Assembly: GCA_034359265.1 (NCBI GenBank)
Contig: CP136890.1
Location: 44,490,501 to 44,554,500 of the forward strand
DNA: 64,000 nt
Source: Canna indica
Lineage: Eukaryota > Streptophyta > Magnoliopsida > Zingiberales > Cannaceae
Reading direction: 5' to 3'
Part shown: one piece after another, positions 43,186 to 54,355 of the stretch
How the letters are laid out: every line of letters begins with the position of its first letter
How positions within the stretch are numbered: the stretch's first letter is position 1
Position numbers and translations under genes: made by a program
Notes under the pieces: generated by a model
What the model saw: the letters and a program-made list of their open reading frames with translations, nothing else
Told to the model about the DNA's origin: nothing
Databases searched by the model: none

Positions 43186-43612
43186 GGAACATGTTCGGAT
43201 GGGCAAATCCAGATTGTTCCTGCGTATCTTGTGGAAGAAGTTCGGGCGGGCAAATCCCGATTGTTCCCAAGATTCTATATTTAAAGGAATAAGTTCGGAT
43301 GGGTGATTCCCGATTATTCCTACGTTATCTTTTGGAACAAGTTCGGATGGGAAAATCTCGATTGTTCCTATGCGGCCTCGTGGAATAAGTTCGGATGGGC
43401 AAATCTCGATTATTCCCGAGTTGCTTTTAAGGAATAGGTTCGGATGGAGAAATATTGATTATTCCTGTGATATCTTAAAGGGGCAAGTTCGGACGGGCGA
43501 TTCTCGATTGTTCCTTCGCGTCTCGTGGAGCAAGTTTGGACGGACCAATTTCGATTGCTCCCAAGTTTCTTTATATTAGGATAAGTTCGAATTGGCCAAT
43601 TCCGATTATCCT
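43186..43612. repeat. Nine tandem 35-bp hairpin units with compensating stem changes
   Basis: Units start at 43186, 43233, 43286, 43334, 43382, 43431, 43480, 43527 and 43578. Each is exactly 35 bp, separated by spacers of 12-18 bases that are not conserved. Outer stems are GGAACA/TGTTCC, GGAAGAA/TTGTTCC, GGAATAA/TTATTCC, GGAACAA/TTGTTCC, GGAATAA/TTATTCC, GGAATA/TATTCC, GGGGCAA/TTGTTCC, GGAGCAA/TTGCTCC and AGGATAA/TTATCCT. The loops share GTTCGGATGGGCAAATCTCG-like sequence. Several loops can pair again, as in unit 2 (CGGG/CCCG) and unit 9 (AATTGGCCAATT). Unit 9 is also in the 5' LTR. Confidence 0.85.
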
Positions 43613-44266
43613 AGTATGTTTTGTTAACTTAGGGCATGGTAGGCTTAGGCCTGTTGTCTTCACCATTGGGGTGTTGCATGCCTTCGGGCATGTGGTGGCC
43701 AGATGGCCCATTAGCTAGTCACTCTCTTGTGACCTTTCCTACTTGAGTCAGGTGTTTGCTTTTATGCTATTTATTCTGTGTTGGTTTCTCGTGGGGGTCG
43801 GTAGAACCTCTCATTGAGTTCTTTTGAACTCACCCATTGTCGTTGTTTGTGTTTTGCCGAGCTTGATCGGTGAGGTGGGCTAGAGCACTTGGCGCGGCTG
43901 GAGGGCGGAGAAGCTACATTGATATCATAGCAGCCCTAGTTATGGGTCGTAGTTAAGTTGGTAGTAGTTTGTCATGCCCTGTGATTTGGCATTTTGGAGT
44001 TGTAGTCCCTTGGGGACGTTTATGTTATTTATTTCGGATTTCATTTATTAGTGGTGTATTGGACTTTGATTTATTATTTCCTCACTTTTCTATTTTTGCT
44101 AAACTTACTTCTTATGAAATCTGGTTTGGTTTTCATTTTGAATAAAACTCTTTATATTCTTTCCGCTATGATTTATAGTTATGAGTTGACATGTGCATGG
44201 TTCAGGCTGTGGGGTATAGTTATGTATACCCTGGCCGGTCACGTGACCCTGAGTTGGGGCGTGACA

Positions 44267-45277
44267 AAGCCCTAATGAATGGGGGATAAGTTAGTACAAC
44301 TTGTCAACCTAAGGCCGACTACGACGATGCAAAAAGCCAAGGGGAGAGTCAAGAAGGGTTACCAAGAGGAGGCAACGACGGTTGAAGGAAATGATTGGAG
44401 CAACAATGTCACCAACAAAGACCTCAAAAGACAAGCGTGAAGGAGGCGAGAACGTGGGGCGCAAGAAAGCTCGAAATGAAAGAAGAAATACGACTTTAAA
44501 GGCCGAGAGCCAGTAACCTCCTCATTGGACGATTAACAGCTGTACTCTGGCAGCAGAGTAAATCTCATCCGACTGACCCATCAGCGGTGGTTCCCTAGAA
44601 CACCTGAGACATGAACAGGTGCAACCCTCCGCATCATGATTACTAACCCAGGCAAAATTTAATGCAAAAAAGACAGACATAAATAGAAGGCCACCACGTG
44701 GAAAGAAACACTTCTCCATCACACAATCGCCATATCGAACACAAAAATCGAAAAGTCGCAAATGACATAGCTAAGATACGCCTATCCTATCTACCTCAGC
44801 CATTCAAGAGTAGAAATCGGCACATGCACATTTCTCAAGACCTGCCCGAAGTCAAACCTCGGCATATACTTGGAGCTCGGCAGACAGGCAAAAGTCCGCG
44901 CACTACTGCGGGTCGGCACAAAGTCCTCGGACTCCGACCAAGCTCGGGGGTTGTGGACTGGACTAGCACTTTGGGCCAGGTAGGATCAGGCCTAGAAGCG
45001 CCCATACTCATGAACCAAACTCAAGTCAAGCTAAACATCCTTAGCTCGAGGGCTCCACCTGACCATACAAGGACACCCACGTCCTCATTAATTATCAGGG
45101 ATCCGACAGTAGTGAGTTTGACACTTTCGGGATAAACCTTGATTCATTCTAAGCATATCCCCACGAGATTCAAGGATACATCATCGCCCGAGACATCTCT
45201 AATCTTGCACAATATACAGACACGACGCACATCATGTATGCTCTCGATTGCAATTCCATACCCATGACCACGGGCGA
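44267..45277. other. Unassigned flank of element D
   Basis: About 1 kb without a recognisable protein. The open frame 44698-45135 is low in complexity, rich in Ser/Arg/His, and matches nothing I know. The CATAAATAGAAGG word near 44678 and the CTCGGCAGAC, GGTCGGCACAAAG phrases around 44870-44930 have the flavour of a gypsy LTR, but no partner copy or terminus is in this window. Confidence 0.3.
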
Positions 45278-45778
45278 TAGAAATGGGCACGACATGGTAG
45301 CATGGCACGATAACCGCGGGCTAGGCCAGTCGAAAAATTCAGCCTGATAAGCTTATCGGGCCGGGCTGGGCCGACACGATAACATTGCGGGCCAACGCGA
45401 GCCGACTTTTAACGTGTCGAGCTGGCCCAAATGGCTCGCTAAGTATTAAAAAAAAATGAATTAAATAATTATTGATGTTTGGTTTTGTTATTTTATTAAG
45501 AAAATTATGTTTAGTTTGAACATCATTTTGAATGAGGATAAAAATATGATTTTATGATATCTGTGAATAAGGATAAAAATATAATTCTATCCTTGATTAT
45601 GTGAAATATGTGAACGTGAACAAAAAAACATGATTATGTGAAATTATGCAGGCTCGCGGGCCGTGCTGGGTCGGAAATTTCCGGCCCACAGAGTTAGCGG
45701 GCCGGCCCGACCCGATATGCTACCTTATAGTGCCGACCTAGCCCGCTAACTACGGGCCGACCCGTTTTGTCACTTCTA
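45278..45778. mobile_element. Non-autonomous hAT-like element (MITE-size)
   Basis: The left end TAGAAATGGGCACGACA and the inverted right end TAGAAGTGACAAAACGG are related terminal inverted repeats. Subterminal blocks rich in GGGCCGGGCTGGGCCG, GCGGGCTAGGCC and GGGCCGACCC lie on both sides of an AT-rich core. The 501-bp size, termini and GGGCC-rich subtermini fit small plant hAT derivatives. No matching 8-bp duplication was found in the flanks. There is no coding region. Confidence 0.5.
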
Positions 45779-46919
45779 TGCAGGACCGCACCACTCCGGC
45801 TTCATGTAAGAATTTATATATATATAAAGTTTACATATATGAAATTACTAATTATGTTATAATTTTTATATTTGTATCTTGTATAATTTGCTAAAAATTA
45901 TTATAAATTAACAATAAGTATTGTAATTATTGCATTATTTCAACCTTGAACAATTTATTTATACAACTTTTATGTTGTTTGGATGGCCACCCATATATTG
46001 ATTTAATTCGTGATGGGTTTGATTTTTGACGAGTTCTCACTCACTCCAACTATGGATGAAAAGTTAGTTTGGTCAGATGAAATCCCAGCGTCGGCTCGAT
46101 TGAATTGTTCTAGTTCGATTACTTTTTTAAATGTCGCCTGTCAGACCATCAAACATGTTCAGATTTGTTATTTTATACATTATACTTGTTGGAAGGGATG
46201 TACGTAGTTGACGTAAATTAATACTTTATTATCATGTGAAATTATTGTACGCATGCAGTTTGACAAGGTTGTGCGCTTGCATTTTATATTTTTATTGGAA
46301 TCCAACCCTAGATTATGTGGTCAGGTTTGATTTTAATTATAGTAAAAATATGGCTCCGTCACAGATCTCGTCCACTAGATTAATGGCCAATAATCTCAAT
46401 ACGCGGTGTTGGCTTATATATGAGCATGTGCTTCATTAATCATAGGTGCCAATTTCTCTGCAATTTGCTTATATTATTAGAATGTATATGTTTTATTCTT
46501 TCTTGCAAGCATAAGGAAACCAACACCAGTCCTATCAGAAAATGATTAATATATATTTTTTCCTTTCTTGGAGTAGGCGTGGTTGCTAAGAAATTAAATA
46601 GATAGATTGAGTAGACAATATAGTTGGTGATCGAGCACAACAGGTTTTGGTCAAATAATATATGAACTGGTCTAATTAACACCAACTAATTAATGTATTT
46701 TGGCCAATGTCATCAATTTACATCAGCCTTGCATTTGATTAAATTTGGGGAACTCTTTGCGTCATGCCATAATTAATTGGATGCTTGTGTTCGAGTATAT
46801 GTTCTTATGGAATTGGTCCCGGCAATCAGAAGCATCAGGATCAATTCCAAATTCTCTAGGCCAAACAACATTGACGTCAAGCAAATATTTTTGTGCTCGC
46901 ATACTTATATATAAATAGG
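45779..46919. other. AT-rich DNA without recognised features
   Basis: It contains several TATATA runs and short open frames of 60-80 codons (46010-46439 on plus, 46440-46980 on minus) with no domain and ordinary AT-rich composition. This may be the least disturbed non-transposon sequence in the window. Confidence 0.4.
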
Positions 46920-46920
46920 A

Positions 46921-47248
46921 TGAAGGTACAAATTTACCCTTTCTTATTTCAAAAAGAATAATATTGTCCTCTCTATTCATTTGATTGTAATGTTACCTCT
47001 CAACTTACTCAATTAGTACAATATTACTCCTCAACTTACCAAACTGGAATAATCTTGCCATCATATTAACCCACCGTTATAATTAACTCGTTTCAGTCAT
47101 ACACATGATATTTCAATCATAAAATATTGATACGTTATACCTTACGTGACACAATTAAATAATAGAAATACCTAAAGTAATCCTTAAACTCATATTAATT
47201 AAATAGAACTCTAATTGAACAATATTGCATTCATCGATCTCTTTAATT
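46921..47248. repeat. Left terminal inverted repeat of the GRF transposon
   Basis: It pairs with 55120-55453. It is AT-rich, with words such as CAACTTACTCAATTAGTACA that appear inverted and diverged on the right. Confidence 0.7.
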
Positions 47249-47766
47249 TCATCTTCAACCACATCTTCTATATAGTCTCATATAAGACATGATTTCATGT
47301 GTGAAGCACATGAACTGAGATATTTTTATGGAGACAAAATTAAAATTCCCGAATATTGATCGGGAAAAAACTTGGGTAGGAGATATTATTTATGTCCTCG
47401 TTGTGGAGTAAGTGTACTGAATCCTATGTTTTGGATAATGGTTTATGTAGTTTCTTAGGTTGTGTACAAGGATTGTATAGATATGAAATATTTATGTTAC
47501 TTTTTTTTTTCCAGCCAAGTGAGTGCAATTTTTTTTCTATGGTATGACACTGATGAGGATATGAAAGAGAGGTCAAAAACTCTGCTTCTTGGACTTCATG
47601 ATGAGAATAAAAAGTTGGGTGAGGAAATAATGAAATTGAATTACAGGATTGATCACCAAGCTGATACAATATAGGAAATGACCATGCAAATGAAGAACAT
47701 GTCTTCAATGAGAATGAATTTTGGATTTCAAGTGAAAGCAAGCACGAACATGAGCAACAAAAGGGA

Positions 47767-48125
47767 CACTACTGGAATAATGAGCATTAGCAACGACTGA
47801 AGTCGTTGCTGAAAACCATTAGCAACGACGTGCAACGGCTCTGCCTGTTGCAACCGAGTCATGGCAGAAAAATACGTTGCTGATAACTTAGCAACGGATC
47901 AGCAACGGCTGCTCGGGCCGTTGCTAATAATATTATCAGCAACGACTTTACCATGGACACGGGGCCGTTGCGGATAACATTATTAGCAACGGCCCGAGAG
48001 GCCGTGGCAAGACCGTTAGTGAAAGACCGTTGCTAGGCCGTTGCTATAGGTCATCAGCAACGGCTTACGATACACTTTTAGTAACGGCTTTCCCACGGGC
48101 GGCCATGGGAAAGCCATTGCTGATG
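47767..48125. repeat. Left terminal and subterminal repeats of CACTA
   Basis: Many direct and inverted copies of AGCAACGGC, GCCGTTGC and AGCAACGAC occur here. They include the perfect palindrome AGCAACGACT-GA-AGTCGTTGCT at 47789-47810. Subterminal motifs of this kind bind the accessory TNPA-type protein in En/Spm. Confidence 0.8.
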
Positions 48126-48579
48126 ATGTAGACCTGAAATCGAATTTTTTTTTAAATTTTAAATTTCCATTAATACATTGATACATTATCTGATACATAA
48201 CTCACACACCCATACACCCATACATATATCCATTCACACATCACAAATACACCCAGATATACATCAAAATAATTATACTTATATAATTATCCACAATCGT
48301 ATAAAAACTATTCAAATTCAAAATTGAAGTATCAATATTCAAGCAAAATAAATTAATCAAGTATAGTATCTAAGTAACAAAGTCAATATAAAAAAAAATA
48401 ATAAATCTCACGATGACGATGGAGGATGGTCTAGATCATATGGCGGGCTCTAGAGTGCTTGGTTGTACATCGTATAAAAACTATTCAAATTTAAAATTGA
48501 AGTATCAATATCCAAACAAAATAAATTAATCAAGTATAGTATCTAAGTAACAAAGTCAATAAAAAAAAAACAATAAATC
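48126..48579. other. Intergenic part of CACTA with tandem duplication
   Basis: AT-rich sequence contains a direct duplication with a 173-base period: CGTATAAAAACTATTCAAAT starts at 48298 and again at 48471, and the second copy extends into the end of the Transposase_24 gene (to about 48645). The first copy therefore holds a duplicated piece of the gene's last codons and 3' end. Confidence 0.75.
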
Positions 48580-49989
48580 TCACGATGACGATGGAGGATG
48601 GTCTAGATCATATGGCGGGCTCTGGAGTGCTTGGGTGTACACTGGAGTGGACTGACTCGAGGACGATGGATCAGATGATGCCGAGGGAATGCCTGCTCCG
48701 GTATGAGTTGAGATGTTGCGTAGCATAGCATGCATCTCCGCCATCATTTGACTATGATGCACGATCGTCTCCTCCAGTATCCTTATCCTACTACTCTGAT
48801 CATAACTGGACATGGTGGTGGACGGCCGCTCACCAGCGACCGGAGGGCTCACTAGCGACCGGAGGGGTCGGTGCCCCAAGTGGGCCTAGCACGGCTCGCG
48901 CATGACCACTATCTGCTAATTTTATTTTCTTAAAACTTAAATTATAAATAAATAATGAATAATTTAAACAAATATACGTACCATAATCTATGCAGCGCGG
49001 TTGTCAATGTACTCCCCCATCCCATGTACTCGATGGTGAGTCTGCTCAAACATTGCCATCGGGGAGGGTCGCTGGATAGTCCCGTCGTCCAACACTGTCG
49101 TCTACATTTACAAAACAAATACATTAATTAGTACACATAGTAACAAATAAAATATATAATTAAAAGTAAGGTATACTTACCATATGGTTCGCGTGCACTG
49201 CAAATGCAATAGAGCCGTTAGTGTGACGCGCTCCTCCCCCTGACATGCGGTTTCTAGACGTAGTCCTAGAAACCTCCAGCCATCGATCCGTCGACCATAA
49301 TGCCATGAGCTGGTCCCATATATCCGAAGTAATCCAATCGGGGTCGTATCCCCGAGTCTCTACGATGTTAGTGGTCCCAGCTCGTGTGATCGCCTGGGAT
49401 CGGGCCTGCCCCAGCTGCCCGTTGTACCTCTGCCGAGAAATAGCCTCCCAAGCAGCGTAAATGAAGGACCTTTGGTCCTCAGCCCATGTATAGCGAGCCT
49501 GCAAAATAATAATATCAGTACCAATATTAATCATCATGCATGTATATAAAAAAAATTTAATACGTGCCTCAAACTCGCGCCATAGCATGTCTACGTGCTC
49601 ACTGGGCATGTGAGACCACGTGGGCCATGCCCCGTGCATGTATCGTCGAATGGTAGAAGATATGCTCCTTGGCACTTCTTCTTGCTCGAACCTGCACAAA
49701 ATAAAATAAAATTTTGTTATTATATTATGATATAATGAATTTGTAATAATTCATAATTCATAATATATTACCGCTCCTCAATCACGCTAATGAATCTACG
49801 TGACTTTGTGGCTGGTGGAGGCTGCCACCTGTTCGGCCCGCGTGGCCGCATGCGTCTGGATGTACTAGCCTCAGCAGTATCATCTGCAGGAGGATCAGCA
49901 GTAGGAGGATCAGCAACATGAGTAAGTGTTGGAGTCTCATCGATCGGAGACTCCGAAGCTCTCCCAGGACGATAACCACGACCAGACAT
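48580..49989 (-). pseudogene. CACTA second gene, Transposase_24 (Ptta/En-Spm) domain
   Basis: The first exon (49989-49770) encodes MSGRGYRPGRASESPIDE and a Pro/Asp/Thr-rich stretch ending SVIEER. A GT donor at 49769 and TTTTGTGCAG acceptor join it to FEQEEVPRSISSTIRRYMHG (from about 49692). The next junction uses GAG|GCACGT...TTTTGCAG|GCTCGC, a possible GC-AG intron, leading to RYTWAEDQRSFIYAAWEAIS and GGARHTNGSIAFAVHANHM. A further exon near 49103-48990 reads MAMFEQTHHRVHGMGEYIDN and then TAG. The last exon (48879-48580) contains a heptad segment IRILEETIVHHSQMMAEMHA and a Ser/Pro tail. This is the plant Transposase_24 layout, the TNPA-equivalent or accessory gene. Confidence 0.7.
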
Positions 49990-50064
49990 ATCTGTCGAAT
50001 ATGCATATAATTAGATTATTATATATATAGTAGATATATATTTAATATAAGATATACTTTACAA

Positions 50065-53000
50065 TTATTCCTCATCATCTGAGTAATAGTCTTTGAATTC
50101 TTCCTCTTCTTCCTCTTCTTCATCTCCAGCTTCCTCAATTTCATGATCGTCATCATTAGCATATTCAACTTCTAATTGAATTGACGCTGTGTCTGCATCC
50201 CCGAGTATTAGAATAATACGATCTACAGCAGGAGGATCATCTTCTTGATAGAAACCATCTGTCACATCAAGTATCAGCTCATTTTCTCCTACTATCGGAT
50301 CAATTCTTCCTCTACCTTTAGTTTTACAGACTACACGCTAATCTGCTCCATCTTTATTTCGAGCCGGATACTTTGCGTAATATACTTGTTCGGCTTGTGA
50401 TGCCAATATAAAAGGCTCATTTGCTGCCAATTTGGATTTGTAATTAACATCAACAAGTTTGTATTTTGGATGAACTTTCATGCCCCTTTCTGTTGTATCG
50501 AACCAATGACATCTACATAGGATAACTGATTTCAAGCCGAAGTAGTGCAACTCTATCACTTCTTCCACCAGTCCATAAAAATCCATATCACATTCAACAT
50601 AAGTTGTCCCTTTCACGCAGACCCCGACATTCGTCGTCTTCTTTGTAAATGCATATTCAACCGTGTGAAATTTATACCCATTAACAAAATATCTACTATA
50701 ACATGACACTAGTCGCGACAGTCCACTAACAAACTCAAATATTCTTTCATCTATTTCAGCTCTGTGATCTTTGCTGTAAGCCTGAATCCGAGTAGGGAAA
50801 TCACGATTTCGTAATCTCTCCAATTCTTGCTCATTGTGAATAGAGTATTTTTGCATTATCTCAATGTCAAATATTTCAATGAATTGTTCAATCTCTGGAC
50901 AATTGAGTAATACGTACAAGTGTGCTAAATGATACTCTTCGTCGCTTAAGTGTCGAGATGGACGAGAACCAAAAGCACGACTAGAGTGATAAAATATATT
51001 TAAACGTCCATATGAATGTCGAACTCCCCCGTCGTCTTTACGTGGAAGACAATTAAATCTTGTCTGTACTGTCGATTCAAAGTAAAATGAGCAGAATGTT
51101 GAAATTTCTTGGATGATATACGATTCAAATATTGATCCTTCAACAGCTGCGGTGTTCTTTACTTTTTTCTTCAGACGATTCATGTATCTTTCAAATAAGT
51201 ACATGCACCGGTATTGAACGGGCCACCAACTCGTGCCTCGTATGCCAAGTGTATCGGTAGATGCTCCATCGAGTCAAAAAAGGCAAGAGGGAAAAATTGC
51301 TCCAGCTTACATATAATTTCAACAATATTACTTTCAAGTGTTGACATATCTTCGACTTGAAGGACATTTGTACAAATGTTTCTAAAAAACATACTTAATT
51401 CAGTCAACAAACCCCAAATATTATCAGGTAGAAGATCTCGGAATGCGATCGGAAGCAATCTCTGCATGAATACATGACAATCATGGCTCGTTATCCCTAA
51501 TATTTTGCAATCATCGACGTTCACACATCGAGATAAGTTTGAAGCATATCGATCGGGTAATGTGAGTTCTTTTATCCATTGACAAACATCTCTGATATGT
51601 TGTTTATTTAACACACACGGGGCCTTCGGGTTCAGATATCGTCTGTTGACCTCTTGTAACTCCAACTCCGGTCTCTTACAAAGTATTTTCAGATCATGTC
51701 GGCTTTGACATTATCTTTAGTTTTTCCGAAAACATCCATCAAAGTGTTGAAAATATTATTAAACACATTTTTTTCAATGTGCATGACATCCAAATTATGT
51801 CGAATCAATAATGAACTCCAATAGGGCAATTCCCAAAAGATACTTTTTTTCACCTAGTTATGTGTTTGACCAAAGCCCGACACTCTTTCATTCCGACCAA
51901 ACACTATCTCTGGAAGTACTGAAACACGTGCTAACATTTGTTCACCAGACAACATCGGTGGTGGCTGATCTCTTTCGACTATGCCCTTAGTAAATTTATT
52001 ACGATTCCTTCGATACTGATGGTTAGCCGGTAGGAATCGACGATGACAATCAAAGAATGAGATTTTTCGTCCGTTTTGAAGACTGATTGATTTAGAGTGT
52101 TCCATACAATACAGACAAGAGAGTCGGTCGTGAGTGCTCCAACTAGACAACATGCCGCACGCCAGGAAATCATTGATTGTCCACAAGATCGCAGCCTTTA
52201 AATTGAAGTTTTTGCTTCCGATGACAATCATAAGTGACAACTCCCTCAGTCCATAATGTTTTCAATTCATCTATCAATGGTTTGAGAAACACGTCAATTT
52301 ATTTTTGCGAACCCTTAGGACCCGGAATAATCATCGAAAGATAAATAAATTCATCTTTCATACACATTGACGACGACAAATTATAAACAGCCAGCAGCAC
52401 TTGCCAAACTGAATAAGGAGTTGCAGAATGTCCAAACGGATTAAAACCATCTATGCACAATCCCAATCTGATATTTCTAGTATCCCTAGCAAATGAAGGA
52501 TAACATGTATCCAAATGTTTCCCTGCTTCACTGTCGGATGGATGAGTTATTACTGTGTCATCACGACTTCTTACATGCCAACTCATGTAGGGGGCCATCT
52601 TTTTCGACATGAATAATCTTTGAAGCCTCGGTGTTAGTGGAAAATACCGAAGCACCTTAAACGGGATATTTTTCTGTCGGACCGATTTCTTCTCCTTGTA
52701 ACGAGGATGTTGACATATAGGGCATTTAGCCAACTGCATATTTTCTTTATAATATAAAATGTAGTTATTTTGGCACGCGGTGTATTTTTTCGTAACCAAG
52801 CCCTAATTTTCTCATCAATTTTTTAGTCTTATAAAAAGTTGGCTCAAACTTGTTATCAGTAGGCAGCATTCCATTAATCAATTCTGCAATCATATCATAC
52901 GCAACCCCGCTGATATTATAATCGACCTTGATGTTTAGGAGCTGCGTCATTGCCGAAAACCTAGTGTATTTAGGACAATTCTCATACAAAGGTTTATCAG

Positions 53001-53532
53001 TAGCTTTTAACATCTCGTAAAATTCTGCAGCTTCTTTATTCGGTAATTCAATCTCTACCGCAGTTTGTACTTCTGTGATATCAACACCTGTAGTAACTAG
53101 TGGCACTGACATCTCAGTAACTGGACGATCGACATTATCATTCTGGTGGAATTGACCCCCAAGACTATCAAGTATCGTAGTTCTATAGGGATTAGATTGA
53201 CTGGATGAAGAAACACTAGCAGAGGAAGATTCACCATGTGTCTGAACGACAGGATTGCTCGATGTCCCGACTTCACGTGACTCCCCATGACAAGTCCGTA
53301 GAAAATATCTTGGTGCAAATCCTTTGCTATATAGATGCAGAATGACAGTTTCCCGATCCAAAAATCGTCCATTCAAGGAAATGCGGCACAAACATCAGAT
53401 TTTATCACCGACGCTAACGAATTTCCGATTCGAATAGGGGAAATTTAGGAAGTAAGTCACGCCTAATCAAACCTCATTCATTAAAGATCCACGATCAAGA
53501 CGTTGGTACATCCAACTTCGATCAGCCGACAT
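50065..53532 (-). pseudogene. CACTA TNP2-type transposase, several lesions
   Basis: The ATG at 53532 starts MSADRSWMYQRLDRG, the transposase-associated domain, continuing after a break with RFLDRETVILHLYSKGFAPR (53391). The Transposase_21 core has KCPICQHPRYKEKKSVRQK, PLTPRLQRLFMSKKMAPYMS, GLCIDGFNPFGHSATPYSVW, NFNLKAAILWTINDFLACGM and HNLDVMHIEKNVFNNIFNTL. DUF4218 (EQFFPLAFFDSMEHLPIHLA) and a DUF4216-like region (51000-50400) follow, with an acidic tail EEAGDEEEEEEEEFKDYYSD. Lesions are frameshifts near 52790, 52222 and 51713, TAA at 52299, TAG at 51854 where W is expected, and TAG at 50338. It would excise and insert the element, but is inactive as it stands. Confidence 0.88.
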
Positions 53533-53987
53533 GATTATGTCAATCAATGACAATTTCTTCGGTTAATACCTTTAGGTGAGATGGTCCTATTCCATTCAGG
53601 ATTTTTGTTATTCATATTGCACTAAGTATTTCTTTTAACCGCTAACTTCATTCTATATTTCGACAGCATCTCCCTATAGTTCTCCGAATACGCATATCAT
53701 CTGGGCCCGTATCGGAGAACAAGAGAGATGTTGCTAAAATTTAGAATAAGTTAACGGTTAAAAGAAAAAACTAAGTGCAATACAAATAATTATATTCCCA
53801 AATTGTCCAATCAGGGACAATTCAAGGGTTGTACGTCGTATAAAAGATCATCTACTTCTTTTACACGAACATACAACCCCTGAACGGATCTAAGGTTTTG
53901 CTAAATCATATTCGACTCGTCGATGCGTATGTGAAACGTATCAACTCGTCGGATGATGATTATTTTCTAAATGTTTCGAATCAGTTC
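53533..53987. other. 5' region of CACTA transposase gene
   Basis: Upstream of the TNP2 start on the minus strand there is no open frame of interest. Words around 53640-53790 form loose inverted repeats (AACCGCTAACTTCATTCTA and TAGAATAAGTTAACGGTTA). They may be an untranslated leader or intron. Confidence 0.4.
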
Positions 53988-54116
53988 GAGTCCATAGTGG
54001 ACAATTTCGACACGAGTCCAAAGTGGACGATTTCGGCGGGAGTCCGAAATGGACGATTTCGGCGTGAGTCCGAAGTGGACGATTCCGGCGCGAGTCCACT
54101 GAGGACGACTCTGGAC
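53988..54116. repeat. 26-bp tandem repeat, about 5 copies
   Basis: Units of the form GAGTCC(A/G)AA(G/A)TGGACGATTT plus CGGCG. are repeated with a 26-base period. Each contains a GTCC...GGAC inverted repeat, for example GTCCATAGTGGAC and GTCCAAAGTGGAC. The open frame across it only reflects the repeat. Confidence 0.85.
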
Positions 54117-54159
54117 TAGTTAACATTTTAACTAATTAATTAATATTAATCTAAAACAT

Positions 54160-54355
54160 TTTAATTAATTTAAATAATTAACATACCACTATTAATCTAA
54201 AAATTAATTTAAACTCTAACAATTAATCTAAAAATTAATCTAAATCATAACAATTAATCTAAAAATTAATCTAAACCCTACAAATTAATCTAAACCCTAA
54301 AAATTAATCTAATAATTAATCTATAAATTAAACAATTAATTAAACAACTAAACAA
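54160..54355. repeat. AATTAATCTAAA tandem-like AT repeat
   Basis: About ten copies of AATTAATCTAAA-type words with small variations occur here, for example AAAAATTAATCTAAACCCTA. It is a simple repeat between the 26-bp array and the promoter-proximal GC-rich stretch. Confidence 0.8.

Larger units (their letters stand above)
6828..44266 (+). mobile_element. Ty3/gypsy retrotransposon D, host of the nested insertions
   Basis: A plus-strand gypsy element is spread over 37 kb by later insertions. Its pieces are a truncated 5' LTR (6828-7536), primer site (7541-7552), gag leader (7553-7987), gag end and pol (9749-11850), rest of integrase (37223-37627), and 3' LTR (37673-37804 plus 42305-44266). 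Insertions are a solo LTR at 7988-9748, element C at 11851-37222 and element E at 37805-42304. Element D itself lacks most of reverse transcriptase and part of integrase through internal deletions. Its LTR ends (GGGGCGTGACA) agree at 7536 and 44266. The 5' end of the left LTR is lost, so the target-site duplication cannot be checked. Confidence 0.8.
42305..44266 (+). repeat. Rest of gypsy D 3' LTR, with hairpin array
   Basis: It follows element E and ends GGGGCGTGACA at 44266. Its last 700 bases match the 5' LTR at 6828-7536. With 37673-37804 it gives an LTR of about 2.1 kb. The middle (43122-43612) is an ordered series of inverted repeats. The remainder is AT-rich with no gene. Confidence 0.8.

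Noticed and set aside
42305..44266. Treating this stretch as an independent solo LTR
   Set aside because: Its end matches D's 5' LTR and it continues D's interrupted 3' LTR from 37673-37804. One element explains both better.
44698..45135. 145-codon open frame in D's right flank as a host gene
   Set aside because: It has low complexity with no recognisable domain, introns or neighbours; kept only as unassigned sequence.
45278..45778. 8-bp target duplication for the hAT-like element
   Set aside because: Flanks ACGGGCGA and TGCAGGAC do not match, so the insertion signature was not claimed.
46010..46439. Two short open frames in AT-rich DNA as small genes
   Set aside because: 60-70 codons each, with no domain and AT-driven composition. 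No promoter or homology can be argued.
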